This document shows positions 37,114-46,366 of a stretch of 64,000 nucleotides of DNA, in pieces. Positions within the stretch are counted from its first letter, which is position 1. The number at the start of each line of letters is the position of its first letter. The translations under genes and the position numbers were made by a program. Under the pieces are notes generated by a model. That model saw nothing but the letters and a program-made list of their open reading frames with translations. It did not search any database and was not told the DNA's origin. Source of the stretch: Bradyrhizobium sp. AZCC 2262 (GTDB lineage Bacteria; Pseudomonadota; Alphaproteobacteria; Rhizobiales; Xanthobacteraceae); contig NZ_JAZHRT010000001.1 in the NCBI RefSeq assembly GCF_036924535.1, positions 4,216,001 through 4,280,000 on the forward strand, in the 5' to 3' direction.

Positions 37114-37396
37114 ATATGGCCTATTAGCGCAAAAACCCGGGGTCTTACGCAACGGTTAATTAATCTTTTGGAAACTCGCTCGGCCTAACCTGATTCCTGG
37201 ACCTTGTTCGCCTTCCGGCAGACAGCCCGAAAGCTGTTTGTGAACAGCATCTTAGCTAGAACAGCGACCTGATCGGCCAAACCAGCCGCGCCTGATGGCC
37301 GGATTGGGACTTCGAACGGGGAAATATCAGCGACTGTTGGGCACAATTTTGCCTCACGTGGCGGTGATCAAGACAGAAATTGGGACGGGGAAGTAA

Positions 37397-39226
37397 ATGC
37401 TTCGTACAACCTTGGCTTCCTCGCGCGCTTTGCGCGTGTGCGCCCTCGGGCTCATTACTTTCACCACGGCGATACTGATCTCGAGCGAGAGCGCTGAGGC
37501 GCGCCGCTACAAGCACCGTCGGCACCACCACGTCGTGCGGGAAAGCTACAGCCCGCAGTTCTCCTCCATCATCGTCGACGGCAATTCCGGCGCGGTGCTC
37601 AGTTCCAACAATCCCGATGGTATCCGGCGCCCGGCGTCGCTGACCAAGATCATGACGCTTTATCTGCTGTTCGAGCGGCTCGACGCCGGCAAGATGAAGC
37701 TGGACACCGAGATGGAAGTCTCCGAGCACGCCTCCGAACAGGCGCCGACCAAGCTCGGTCTCAAGCCCGGCCAGACGCTCAAGGTCGAGGATGCCATCAA
37801 AGGCCTGGTGACACGTTCCGCCAACGACGCTGCCGTCGTGATCGCCGAAGCCATTGCCGGCGATGAAGACGAATTCGCCAAGCTGATGACGCGCAAGGCG
37901 CGCGCGCTTGGCATGAGCAAGACCACCTATCGCAACGCCTCCGGCCTGCCCAACGACGAACAGCTGACCACGGCGCGCGATCAAGCTACGCTCGGCCGCG
38001 CGATCCAGGATCGCTATCCGCGCTACTATCGCTACTTCGCGACCACCGTGTTCAATTATCGCGGCCAGTCGATCCGCAACCACAATCGCCTGCTCGGCAA
38101 TGTCGAAGGCGTCGATGGCATCAAGACCGGCTACACCCACGCTTCCGGCTTTAACCTCGTGAGCTCGATGCGCCGCGGCAACCGCCACCTCGTCGGCGTG
38201 GTGCTGGGTGGCCGCAGCGGCGGTTCGCGCGACGCCATCATGCGCAACCTGCTGGCCGAGAACCTGGAGAAAGGCGCGACCAAGCGTACCGTCGCCGCGA
38301 TCACCGAGCGGAATCCCGCCGACGGCAGTGTCGATGTGGCCGAAGCCGAGACCGCTGCGCGTCCGGCCGAGGTGGCCCAGTCCGGCAGCGCCGAACCGGG
38401 GCCCGCAGCCATGCCGGTGACGCGCTCGATCGCGCCGGCGCTGATGGCGGCTGCCGCCGCTGCCCTGCCTCCGCCGCCCGCCAAGATCGAGCAGAACAAA
38501 TTGGAGCCGCAAGCCAAGCCCGAACCCGCACCATTGACCAGCGGCGTCATTCAGTCCCAGTCCATCTCGGCGATCCCGGGCTCGGCTGAGCCGATGAAGC
38601 CGGTCAAGGTCAAGACGGTCCAGGTCAAGGCCGGGCCGATAAAACTGGCGGCTGCCGGCCCCTCGCAGCCCGCGGCGCCGCCGGTCACCAGCACCATTCC
38701 TGCCCGCCCCGAAATCGCCGAGACCTCCAGCGCCGTTGTCGCAAACGCCGCCGAGGCCAGGGCCGAAGCCGCCAAGGAAGCCCTCAGGGCAGCCATGCCG
38801 CAGCAGCCGGCCGGCCATGGCACCGGGAACGGCGTGCTCGGCGTGTTGCCCGCTTCCAGCCTGGCGCACGCCTCGCACGCGCAGACGCTGGCCTTTGCCG
38901 ATCCGTCGCCCCATGTCCAGCCGCAGCAGGCTGTGCAACAGAACGACGCCGTCAAGCCAGCCGCGCCAGCGGTGGTACGCACCGGCTGGATCGTCCAGGT
39001 CGGCGCGCTCGAAAGCGAAAGCGAAGCCAAGCAGCGGATCGATCTCGCCCGTACCAAGGCCAGCGCGCTGCTCAGCAAGGCCGATCCCTTCACCGAAACC
39101 GTCATGTCCAAGGACAATCGCACGCTGTACCGCGCCCGTTTCGCCGGTCTCGATCGCGATTCTGCCGAGGCTGTATGCCGCACGCTCAAGCGCGCCGACA
39201 TTTCCTGCATGACCGTTCGGAATTGA
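37397..39226 (+). CDS. D-alanyl-D-alanine carboxypeptidase with SPOR domain
   Basis: A 609-residue low-molecular-mass penicillin-binding protein. After a signal segment (about 10-35) comes the DacA-type transpeptidase domain: SLTK (SxxK), SAN (SxN), and KTG in DGIKTGYTHASGFN. It trims stem peptides in the periplasm. A 240-residue Pro/Ala/Glu/Lys-rich linker follows, then a C-terminal SPOR domain (GWIVQVGALESESEAKQRI ... CRTLKRADISCMTV) that binds denuded glycan at the septum. This carboxypeptidase-SPOR fusion is usual in rhizobia. It shares the upstream region with the divergent phasin gene. Confidence 0.92.
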   Translation: MLRTTLASSRALRVCALGLITFTTAILISSESAEARRYKHRRHHHVVRESYSPQFSSIIVDGNSGAVLSSNNPDGIRRPASLTKIMTLYLLFERLDAGKMKLDTEMEVSEHASEQAPTKLGLKPGQTLKVEDAIKGLVTRSANDAAVVIAEAIAGDEDEFAKLMTRKARALGMSKTTYRNASGLPNDEQLTTARDQATLGRAIQDRYPRYYRYFATTVFNYRGQSIRNHNRLLGNVEGVDGIKTGYTHASGFNLVSSMRRGNRHLVGVVLGGRSGGSRDAIMRNLLAENLEKGATKRTVAAITERNPADGSVDVAEAETAARPAEVAQSGSAEPGPAAMPVTRSIAPALMAAAAAALPPPPAKIEQNKLEPQAKPEPAPLTSGVIQSQSISAIPGSAEPMKPVKVKTVQVKAGPIKLAAAGPSQPAAPPVTSTIPARPEIAETSSAVVANAAEARAEAAKEALRAAMPQQPAGHGTGNGVLGVLPASSLAHASHAQTLAFADPSPHVQPQQAVQQNDAVKPAAPAVVRTGWIVQVGALESESEAKQRIDLARTKASALLSKADPFTETVMSKDNRTLYRARFAGLDRDSAEAVCRTLKRADISCMTVRN

Positions 39227-39251
39227 TCCGAAACTCCGCGTTGAAGTTCGC

Positions 39252-39285
39252 AAAGCCGGCGCCGGAAGCGCCGGCTTTGTTGTTT
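39252..39285 (+). terminator. Terminator after the carboxypeptidase gene
   Basis: Eleven-base perfect arms, AAAGCCGGCGC and GCGCCGGCTTT, around CGGAA, followed by GTTGTTTT. It is a strong intrinsic terminator. Confidence 0.8.
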
Positions 39286-39330
39286 TCATAGCGGTTTCAA
39301 GCCAAGCGTGCCCTCGGACTTGATCCGTGG

Positions 39331-39410
39331 GTGGGTCTCGGTTCGCGTGACGAAAACGCGTCAACCAAAAGTTAGGAGTTTCGGTTTGCCCCGTCAGAAC
39401 TGAAACCCTG
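39331..39410 (+). repeat. Dispersed intergenic repeat, family 1 copy B
   Basis: TCGGTTCGCGTGACGAAAAC, then GCGTCAACCAAAAG and a decayed end hairpin (AGTTTCGGTTT / AGAACTGAAAC). Same order of blocks as copy A at 5321. Together with the terminator it fills much of the 379-bp gap after the carboxypeptidase gene; the rest (to 39605) shows nothing else. Confidence 0.6.
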
Positions 39411-39605
39411 AGAGCACAGTCGAGGCGGCTCTCGCGCGATCACGCCAGATCCAGCCAGGCGAAAACTTCTCGTCAAGAATTTAGGGTTAGGTTTCCCTGC
39501 AATGAACGATCGACCACGCCGGACAACGGCGGGCGATGTGGGGCGTCAGCCAGAGATACGGAAGCACTCTCGGTCTGTAGCGTCGGTGGCGTGAGCCGGA
39601 GTTAG

Positions 39606-40331
39606 CTAGAGATGCGTGCGAAGAAGAATATCCTTGGCCTCATTTACGCGGGCAGCGAGGTACGTCGAGCCCCCCTGGTCGGGATGCAGTTTCTTCATCA
39701 GGGCGCGGTGCGCCCGGCTGATGTCGTCACGCCCCGCCCCCGGCTGCAGGCCAAGGATCTGATAGGCCTCCTCGTCCGTCATTTTACCACTCGCCGCCGC
39801 GCGGCGGTGCCCCCCTGCCGTGTCGCCTTGCGCGTTCTGACGCCAAGCGGGAAACCGGCGGTCAAGATAGCTTTCAAGTAGGGCGACGCTCTCGGCGTCG
39901 AAGGCCGGGATCATCGCGATCAACTGCGGCAGGTCGAATTCGTCGAGCGTGCGGCCGGCATTCGGTCCGTCCACGATCCGGCCCGACAGTGCGCCGCTGT
40001 CGTGATCAAGACTCATGTCGAGAAACTGCGAGCGGACGCGCGAGGCCTGCCCCGAAGACCGTTGCGTGCTGCCGCCGAAGATCCCGCCGATATTGCTGAA
40101 GCTGCCCGGCCCGAACGGCGACCAGCCGAGCAGACCGGCGCCGAAGATGCCGAGCGGAATTGCAACCGCAAGCTCGCCGCGCAGCCCGGTGAAGGCTGCG
40201 ACCGCCAGCGCCAGCACGCCACCCGCGATCTTGATCACACGCGCGAGCACGACCGGGTTGGCCGCACGAAACATCTGCAGCAGCAAATAAAGAACGACAA
40301 CGGCGACAACGCCGGCAATCAGGGTTGGCAT
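39606..40331 (-). CDS. Membrane-anchored J-domain protein
   Basis: A 241-residue co-chaperone. The N-terminal part has a short membrane anchor and a second hydrophobic segment (about 2-20, 31-60). A Gly/Ser-rich stretch and a DUF-like region follow, and the J domain is at the very C-terminus (about 185-241), with YQILGLQPGAGRDDISRAHRALMKKLHPDQGGS. The HPD motif needed to activate DnaK is intact. This order (membrane first, J last) is like Tim14/Pam18-type proteins in alphaproteobacteria. The start at 40331 follows GTGGAGCG. Confidence 0.87.
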   Translation of the reverse strand: MPTLIAGVVAVVVLYLLLQMFRAANPVVLARVIKIAGGVLALAVAAFTGLRGELAVAIPLGIFGAGLLGWSPFGPGSFSNIGGIFGGSTQRSSGQASRVRSQFLDMSLDHDSGALSGRIVDGPNAGRTLDEFDLPQLIAMIPAFDAESVALLESYLDRRFPAWRQNAQGDTAGGHRRAAASGKMTDEEAYQILGLQPGAGRDDISRAHRALMKKLHPDQGGSTYLAARVNEAKDILLRTHL

Positions 40332-40490
40332 CGCTCCACTATAATCGCTTTGGCCGCAAAATGCATGGCGCCGTTCGTTCACCCAGGCGTGACAAGGGCA
40401 CAAGCGGCCTTGGCAAGGCGAGCCTTGGCGGCGGCCTGACTGATTTTGTAATCTGGCTTCGACAGCGGCGCAGATTGAAGGAGCGCGCGA

Positions 40491-40895
40491 ATGGCAGCAG
40501 ACGGACTGACCACCCTTCGGAGCAGCTACGGACCGAAAGACACCATGAGCCGGCTCGAGGCCGAGGTGAAGGCCCGCGGCATGACGGTCTTCGCCCGCAT
40601 CGACCATGCGGCCGGTGCCGCCGGCGTAGCACTCTCGCTGCGGCCGACCGAGCTCTTGATCTTTGGCAACGGCAAAGCCGGCACGCCGCTGATGCAGACG
40701 GTTCAGACCACAGGCATCGACCTGCCGCTGAAGGCGCTGGTCTGGGAGGATGCCTCCGGCGCCACCTGGCTTTCCTACAACGACCCTGCATGGCTCGCAC
40801 AGCGGCACGGGGTGGCCGGCGAAACGGAAACAGTGATCGGCATGATGTCCAAGGCGCTTGATGCGGTGGCGCAAGCGGCAATTTCGTCGACGTGA
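40491..40895 (+). CDS. DUF302 family protein
   Basis: A 134-residue protein with the DUF302 domain (about 35-97: FARIDHAAGAAGVALSLRPTELLIFGNGKAGTPLM). DUF302 is a compact fold of unknown function, often close to sulfur or redox genes. GAAGGAG is ahead of the ATG. No signal peptide. It is divergent from the J-domain gene. Confidence 0.85.
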   Translation: MAADGLTTLRSSYGPKDTMSRLEAEVKARGMTVFARIDHAAGAAGVALSLRPTELLIFGNGKAGTPLMQTVQTTGIDLPLKALVWEDASGATWLSYNDPAWLAQRHGVAGETETVIGMMSKALDAVAQAAISST

Positions 40896-41019
40896 CGTTT
40901 GACGCGATAACAGGTGCGCGCATGACCACCTGCTTCAAACCACCGATCGTGCCCGCCGCCTTCCTGCAGGAACGCATGCTGCTCCGGCACCACCGCCGCA
41001 AGCAGCACCCGCCTGATGT

Positions 41020-41784
41020 TCACTTCATCTGGCCGATCAGCAAGGCCGCGCCGCTTGCGGTTTTCGACAGCCGCAGCAGCGCTTCGCGCCCGCCGGCGGC
41101 ATAGGCTGCGGCGGCGCGCAGGAGTTCGCGCAACTGCGCCGCGGCGCCGGGATCGAACTTGCACCATGCCCCGCCGGTGAGCCGCGCAATCTCGCGGAAG
41201 GCCTGTTCCGCTGAGGTGTCATGGCCTTCCTGAAACATGAACACCGGCACCTTGAGCAGGCCGAGCTCGCCGGCCTTGGCGCAGAGATCATCGACCGACT
41301 CCTCGATGGCGTCGCCGACGAACACCACGGCGCGCACGCCGGACGCCACCGCCTCGCGGCGCGCCTCCGACAGCACCTTGCCGATCTGGGTGTTGCCGCC
41401 CTGGCAATCGATCTTGCCCATCAGCCTTGCCAGTTGGGCGGAATCGGAGATCCAGCCGGTGGCGCGGCACTCGTTGAAGCCGCGGTAATAGACCAGCCGT
41501 ATATCCAGGCTGCCGAGCAAGGCCGCCTCGCGAAACATGTCGGCCTGCAGCGCGCAGGCCATGTCCCAGGTCGGCTGCCGGCTCATGGTGGCGTCGAGCG
41601 CAAACACCAGCCTGCCCCTGGCGCCCGGCCCGTGCGGCGACATCGCGCGCGCCTTCGCCACGAAGGCTGCGATGTCTTCCGATGCCGACGGCTTGGTCTC
41701 CGGCAGCAAGCCGCCTTTACGCGCCTCGGCCCTTGCCGAAGCAACGTCGCCTGCCGATTTCGGTTTGGTGGGTTCGCCGGCCAT
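41020..41784 (-). CDS. VWA domain protein
   Basis: A 254-residue von Willebrand A domain protein. The MIDAS motif is DATMS (a variant of DxSxS) in LVFALDATMSRQP. The central region has GGNTQIGKVL, and VRAVVFVGDAIEES supplies the last MIDAS Asp. The N-terminal 45 residues are Lys/Ala-rich and flexible. There is no membrane segment, so it should be cytoplasmic. VWA proteins mediate metal-dependent protein contacts. It lies near the J-domain gene on the same strand with DUF302 between them facing the other way. Function unknown. Confidence 0.82.
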   Translation of the reverse strand: MAGEPTKPKSAGDVASARAEARKGGLLPETKPSASEDIAAFVAKARAMSPHGPGARGRLVFALDATMSRQPTWDMACALQADMFREAALLGSLDIRLVYYRGFNECRATGWISDSAQLARLMGKIDCQGGNTQIGKVLSEARREAVASGVRAVVFVGDAIEESVDDLCAKAGELGLLKVPVFMFQEGHDTSAEQAFREIARLTGGAWCKFDPGAAAQLRELLRAAAAYAAGGREALLRLSKTASGAALLIGQMK

Positions 41785-41875
41785 GAGCGCTCGCGGGTAA
41801 GCAGCAAGCTCTATGTGGGACGGCGCCAGGCGGCGGTCAATGCGCCGGACAGCGACGCAACGGCACGACGACCGT

Positions 41876-42772
41876 CTAGTTCGGGACGGACTTATTCGGC
41901 GTCGGGTTGCTGGCCAACGGAACGGACAGCGGCACCGGTCCCGGGCTGGCGGTCAAAATGTCAGGCACATTGGTCGGCACGGGCTTCAACTCGCCGCTCT
42001 TGTCGGACTCTTGAAGGAACTTGTCGAGCATCGACTCGATCGAGGATTTGGCTGCGTCCGGCCCGGTGTCCCGCATGTCGTTATGCTGGAAGCCGGTGTT
42101 CACGACCGTGATCCCGGCCTGCTCGCACTGCTCGTCGTCAGGTACGACGCCGGGGTCCGCTTTGAAGTGGGTATCCTTGGAGCGGAACGACAGGATCTTG
42201 AACTTGCCGTCGGTCAGGAACGGCACGCGCAGATTGTCGAGCGTCACAACCTTCTTGATCTCGTCGGGATATTCCTTGGCGAAATACATCGAGATGTCGC
42301 CGCCCATCGAATGGCCGACCATCGTTACTTTTTCATAGTCTGCGTTGGGCTGGACCTTCTGCATTTCGTGAATGGCGAAATGGATGTTGGCCACGCCGCG
42401 CTGAATCTGCGGCAGACGGCCGACATAGGGTTCACCGACCTTGGTCACCATCGGCGGATCGGTCGGCAGATCGTGCTGCGGGCTGATCGCGAGGTAGCCG
42501 CGCCAGGCGAAGACGTTTGCAAGGAAAGAATACTCGGTGTTCTTGACGGTGTTGCCGTGGTTGAGGATCGCAACTGGAAGCTTGATCAAGCCGCTATTGG
42601 CCTGCATTTCCTTGTCGCGGCGAACGGCAACGCTGACAGCCACGAGGCGGTTGTCGCGGGCTGGATCATGAAACGCAATGGTCTCGTGCTTGATCGCCCA
42701 TTTGCTCGCGGTGAAATACCCGGCAGTGGCCAGCACGGAGAGTGAAAGCAGAACCAGAATTCCACGTTTCAT
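41876..42772 (-). CDS. Exported alpha/beta hydrolase
   Basis: A 298-residue protein with an N-terminal signal or anchor segment (about 3-20) and an alpha/beta hydrolase core. The nucleophile elbow is GHSMGG, and NHGNTVKNTEYSFLANVFAWRGY is the oxyanion region typical of dienelactone/lipase-like hydrolases. The tail is Pro/Ser/Val-rich. The substrate is not known. GAGGACGAAA precedes the ATG. A TGTGC-N3-GCAC site like those at the phasin promoter lies 124 bp upstream, which could link it to PHB or its monomers; this is speculative. Confidence 0.82.
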   Translation of the reverse strand: MKRGILVLLSLSVLATAGYFTASKWAIKHETIAFHDPARDNRLVAVSVAVRRDKEMQANSGLIKLPVAILNHGNTVKNTEYSFLANVFAWRGYLAISPQHDLPTDPPMVTKVGEPYVGRLPQIQRGVANIHFAIHEMQKVQPNADYEKVTMVGHSMGGDISMYFAKEYPDEIKKVVTLDNLRVPFLTDGKFKILSFRSKDTHFKADPGVVPDDEQCEQAGITVVNTGFQHNDMRDTGPDAAKSSIESMLDKFLQESDKSGELKPVPTNVPDILTASPGPVPLSVPLASNPTPNKSVPN

Positions 42773-42842
42773 TTTCGTCCTCGCGCCCCGCTAGGGGCCA
42801 TCCCTGTTCTGAGACTCTTTCGGTCCCTTGTTAATGATATAC

Positions 42843-42858
42843 GTCACGATGGCGTGAC
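42843..42858. promoter_or_regulatory. Inverted repeat GTCACG-N4-CGTGAC
   Basis: Perfect 6-base arms 71-86 bp upstream of the hydrolase start, where the promoter would lie. It is a candidate operator for an unknown regulator. Confidence 0.35.
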
Positions 42859-42894
42859 ATAAAGGCCAAATGTTGTGTGTTGACCGCCTGATCA

Positions 42895-42907
42895 TTGTGC
42901 GATGCAC
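42895..42907. promoter_or_regulatory. TGTGC-N3-GCAC site resembling the phasin operators
   Basis: TTGTGC-GAT-GCAC has the same core and the same 3-base centre as the two phasin-promoter sites; another TTGTGC half-site follows at 42915-42920. It may be a third target of the same regulator. Confidence 0.4.
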
Positions 42908-43089
42908 CTATCCATTGTGCAGCCGCTCAATCCCCACAAAATTCAGCCCCATTATTGCATACGACGCCTCCCATCAAGCTTTGGTTCGAGGGTTGGATAA
43001 AAGTCTAATGAAAACGAGCTGGTGTCGGACTGGTTCCCGGGAACTTGCCGGCCGTCAGGTGCAAAAATACCGGCAACGTTTCCGAAGGC

Positions 43090-43875
43090 TTAGACCGTGG
43101 TGTAGATAACGAGCTTCAAGGCCGGGTCGTCATTGGCCTGGAAGCTCGCATACTCCAGTTTGAGACGGCCCTTCTTGGGATGGATCAAGGATTTCCGTCC
43201 TGCCGCGACGCCGCTGACGTCATGGGCCTCCCACCATCCTGCGAATTCCGGACAGCCTTCGCGCAGACGCGCCAACAGGTCGCGGAAGGCGGGGTCGCCG
43301 GCCCACAGGTCATGTGTCGCACGAAACTGGGCGACGATGCGTCGGGCCTCCTCCGCCCATGACGCGCCGAACAGCCGCCGCGTCGCGGGGTTGGTCAGCA
43401 CCGACAGCAGGCTGTTGCGATCGGCCTCCGCCAGCCGGCTGAACGCAAAGATTTCTTCCGCAGCCGCATTCCAGGCGAGAATGTCCCAACGCCGTCCGGT
43501 GACATAGGCCGGCAAATTGAGCTGTTCGACCGTGCGCCGGATCGCCGGCGGGACGGTCTCGCGGACGAAAGGGCGCCGGTCGGCATTTTGCGTCAGCTCC
43601 GTCAGATGCCGGTGTTCGGCTTTGGTCAACCGCAACGCGCGCGCCAGTGCGTCGATCGTCGCAGTCGACGGGCTGACGGATCTTCCCTGCTCGAGGCGGA
43701 TGTACCAGTCGACACCGATGCCGGCGAGTTCGGCCACCTCCTCCCGCCGCAGGCCGGGCGTGCGCCGTCGCCGGCCCGCCGATAGCCCGACCACCTTTGG
43801 CGTCAGCTTCTGCCGCCGCGACCGCAGGAAGTCGCCGAGTTCGCTTTGCCTCGAATTCGTACCTGGTGCCGCCAT
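43090..43875 (-). CDS. Helix-turn-helix regulator with MmyB/MLTR ligand domain
   Basis: A 261-residue regulator. The N-terminal XRE-type HTH (about 12-75; SELGDFLRSRRQKLTP, GLRREEVAELAGIGVDWYIRLEQGR) and the C-terminal PAS-like MLTR domain (about 100-261; AYVTGRRWDILAWNAAAEEIF) define the MmyB/MltR group, which respond to small lipophilic ligands. It is divergent from the dehydrogenase at 43983. A perfect palindrome lies between the two genes. The dehydrogenase is its likely target. Confidence 0.87.
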   Translation of the reverse strand: MAAPGTNSRQSELGDFLRSRRQKLTPKVVGLSAGRRRRTPGLRREEVAELAGIGVDWYIRLEQGRSVSPSTATIDALARALRLTKAEHRHLTELTQNADRRPFVRETVPPAIRRTVEQLNLPAYVTGRRWDILAWNAAAEEIFAFSRLAEADRNSLLSVLTNPATRRLFGASWAEEARRIVAQFRATHDLWAGDPAFRDLLARLREGCPEFAGWWEAHDVSGVAAGRKSLIHPKKGRLKLEYASFQANDDPALKLVIYTTV

Positions 43876-43904
43876 GCGCGCCGTGTCCGAGAAGGGGTTT
43901 TACA

Positions 43905-43914
43905 ATCCTAGGAT
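43905..43914. promoter_or_regulatory. Palindrome ATCCTAGGAT (operator candidate)
   Basis: A perfect 10-base palindrome in the 107-bp space between the divergent regulator and dehydrogenase. Position and symmetry suit a dimeric XRE/MLTR regulator. Confidence 0.45.
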
Positions 43915-43982
43915 AATACCAGGTCTTGTTGAGACCTTGAAGGCCCGCGAGAATGCGGTTTCAACCGAAATGAGGAGGCCCC

Positions 43983-45065
43983 ATGAAGGCTGCCGTCCTG
44001 AATGCATTTGGATCACCGCTTGCGATCGAGACCGTCCCCGACCCGCAGCTTGGCACCGGCGAGGTCATTGTCGACGTCGCGGCGAGCCGTGTGCTGGCCT
44101 ACGCCAACGAGGTGCTCAGCGGGGAGCGAAAATACTTGCTGGAACTGCCCGTGGTGCCCGGCCCCGGCGCGATCGGCCGCATCCGCGCCACCGGCCCCGA
44201 TGCGACCCGGCTTGGTCCCGGCGATTGGGTCTATTGCGATCCGACCGTGCGCTCGCGCGACAATGCGCTATCGCCCGACATCGCCCTGCAGGGCCTCACC
44301 GCCGGCAGCGAGGGCGGCCTGCGCCTGCAACGATATTTCCATGACGGCGCCTGGGCCGAACAAATGCGGCTGCCGACGGAAAACGCGGTTCCGATCGGCG
44401 ACATCGACGAGAAGGACGGGGGCCGCTGGTGCGCGCTCGGTACGCTGCTCGTGCCCTATGGCGGGTTCCTCGCCGCAAAACTGCAAGCCGGAGAGATCGC
44501 GCTGGTCAATGGCGCCACCGGCAGTTTCGGCAGCGCCGCCGTCGCCGTCGCATTGGGGATGGGCGCGCAGTGTGTGGTGGCGACCGGGCGGAACGAGCAG
44601 GCGCTGACCGAACTGACGCGGCGGTTCGGCAACCGCGTCCGGAGCGTGCCGATGCGCGGCCACGAGGCTGACGATCGCGCCCGCATCCTGCAGGCGGCAC
44701 CCGGCCCGATCGACTGCGTGCTCGACATCCTTCCGCCCGCGGCCAATGCCGTGCAGGTGCGGACTGCCATCATGGCGGTACGGCCGTATGGGCGGGTGGT
44801 GCTGATGGGCGGCGTCGGCATGCAGGGCGGCGCCGGCCTCGACCTGCCTTACCCCTGGATGATGCGCAACTGCATCACGCTCCGGGGGCAATGGATGTAC
44901 CCGCCACATGCGGCCACCCTGATGGCTGGCCTGATCCGCTCAGGCCTGGTCGATCTCGATCATTTCGAGATCACAGCCTTCGGTCTCGACCACGCCAACG
45001 AGGCGGTCTCGCATGCCGCCGCCCACAGCGGTCCCTTCAGAATGACGGTGATCCAGCCGCGATAG
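43983..45065 (+). CDS. Zinc-independent medium-chain (MDR) alcohol dehydrogenase-like protein
   Basis: A 360-residue MDR-superfamily oxidoreductase. The N-terminal GroES-like domain (about 1-140) contains VVPGPGAIGRI where metal-dependent members have GHE; the catalytic zinc ligands are missing, so it is more like quinone or enoyl reductases. The Rossmann motif is NGATGSFGSAAVAVA. The C-terminal domain completes the fold. GAGGAGG lies ahead. It is divergent from an MLTR regulator. Substrate unknown. Confidence 0.82.
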   Translation: MKAAVLNAFGSPLAIETVPDPQLGTGEVIVDVAASRVLAYANEVLSGERKYLLELPVVPGPGAIGRIRATGPDATRLGPGDWVYCDPTVRSRDNALSPDIALQGLTAGSEGGLRLQRYFHDGAWAEQMRLPTENAVPIGDIDEKDGGRWCALGTLLVPYGGFLAAKLQAGEIALVNGATGSFGSAAVAVALGMGAQCVVATGRNEQALTELTRRFGNRVRSVPMRGHEADDRARILQAAPGPIDCVLDILPPAANAVQVRTAIMAVRPYGRVVLMGGVGMQGGAGLDLPYPWMMRNCITLRGQWMYPPHAATLMAGLIRSGLVDLDHFEITAFGLDHANEAVSHAAAHSGPFRMTVIQPR

Positions 45066-45090
45066 GCCGGCAAGCCGGCAGCTTGGGAGG

Positions 45091-46026
45091 TCAGGCGCTG
45101 ATGATGTCGCCGATGATGTCATGGACTTCGAGCGGCTTGTCGACCTGGGTGAACCATTCGGCGCGGTTCGCGGCGCGGCGGCGGCCGCGTTCGTCGAGCG
45201 GCAGTTTCAACTGGCGCAACAGGCTGGTCACTTCCTCGCGCGCGGTGACATGGCCCATGCTCGGCCGCGTGCCGAGGGTGGCCTCGTCGATGTCGTCCAG
45301 CGCCGTCAGTCCGCGCGGGAAGAATTCGCGGTAGACCACCCGCTCGGCAAATCCGTCGATCGAACGGAAACCGAGCCGCAGCGAAAGGTCCTTCAGGCTG
45401 TCGGCGACCAGTTGCTTGTTGCGCGAGCCAATCATCGACAGGCGGTTGCGCACCACGATCCAGTCGGTCGTGGCGCCGTCGAGCTGGCGGCGCTTGCGCC
45501 TGACGTCGCGCACCATCTCCGCATAATGGCTCTCGCCGGTCACGGAATAGGTCGCGGGATCGACGGTGCCAAGCACGTCAAAATCGAGGAAGCTGTCGTT
45601 GATCGGGGTCACCAGCGTGTCGGCCATCGAATGCGCCAGGCGCATCAGATAGGAGTCGGAACCCGGCGTATCGATGACGATGAAGTCGAAGGCGCGCTCG
45701 ATTGCGCTCACCGCCTCCATGAACTGCTGGAACTCGGAATTTTCATTGTCGGCGATCTGCATCGTCTCGCCGAGCTTGACGCAGTAGTGCACGGGGATTT
45801 CGAGGTCGAGACCGGTGCGGCGCGCCCACGCGCTCCGGTTGGCGATGTAGCGGGTGAAACTCTGCTGGCGGCAGTCGAGATCGATAGTGGCGACACGCTG
45901 TCCGGCCTTCATCAGGGCAACGGCAATATGCAGGGCGGAGGTGGATTTTCCCGACCCGCCCTTCTCGTTGCCAAGCACGACAACGTGCGCCGAACCGAAT
46001 TGACCCTGACTCGCCTGAACCAACAT
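45091..46026 (-). CDS. mipZ: Division-plane positioning ATPase MipZ
   Basis: A 311-residue ParA/MinD-superfamily ATPase. The deviant Walker A is [11 protein letters not shown] (Lys22 and Lys27), followed by [19 protein letters not shown], a signature of MipZ; the second half has [22 protein letters not shown]. In Caulobacter, MipZ forms a gradient from the ParB-bound poles and keeps FtsZ away from them. The protein is full length. It is divergent from panC, the standard rhizobial neighbourhood. Confidence 0.93.
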   Translation of the reverse strand: MLVQASQGQFGSAHVVVLGNEKGGSGKSTSALHIAVALMKAGQRVATIDLDCRQQSFTRYIANRSAWARRTGLDLEIPVHYCVKLGETMQIADNENSEFQQFMEAVSAIERAFDFIVIDTPGSDSYLMRLAHSMADTLVTPINDSFLDFDVLGTVDPATYSVTGESHYAEMVRDVRRKRRQLDGATTDWIVVRNRLSMIGSRNKQLVADSLKDLSLRLGFRSIDGFAERVVYREFFPRGLTALDDIDEATLGTRPSMGHVTAREEVTSLLRQLKLPLDERGRRRAANRAEWFTQVDKPLEVHDIIGDIISA

Positions 46027-46366
46027 GATTCAACCCCCACACGATATCTTCAAATCACGCACGGCTGCGCGTCAAGTGAAATGCGCGACGACGCATTCAA
46101 TTCGCTCGCAGCGTGTCTTTAATGATGAATCCCGATGGTGCGGACTTCGTTCCGTTGCCGCGATCAGTCGCAAACTTTTCAACCAGCCGGGCCTAGCGTC
46201 TGGCGTTCGCGTTGAGCTGCCGCAACCTTGGCATTCCCGTGTTACCTTGGTGGCAATGCTCTGGCCTTATGCAATGCTCCGGCCTTATAAGGTCGGCGCG
46301 CCCGCCGAAAGGCTTGGGGCCGCCGGCCCCCTCACCCCATCAGAAGCTGCAACAGATCGAGGCCAG
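46027..46366. other. mipZ/panC divergent intergenic region
   Basis: 340 bp with promoters for both genes presumably. An 18-bp tandem duplication (CAATGCTCTGGCCTTATG then CAATGCTCCGGCCTTATA, 46254-46289) is the only clear structure. No operator palindrome stands out. Confidence 0.45.

Larger units (their letters stand above)
42773..43089. other. Intergenic region upstream of the alpha/beta hydrolase
   Basis: 317 bp without a gene. It holds two inverted repeats listed separately (42843-42858 and 42895-42907) and A+T-rich patches, so it is likely all promoter for the hydrolase and the 3' end of the regulator gene. Confidence 0.5.

Noticed and set aside
37256..39364. 702-codon minus-strand frame opposite the carboxypeptidase gene
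   Set aside because: The plus strand has SxxK, SxN, KTG and SPOR motifs; the minus frame is low-complexity Gly/Arg/His.
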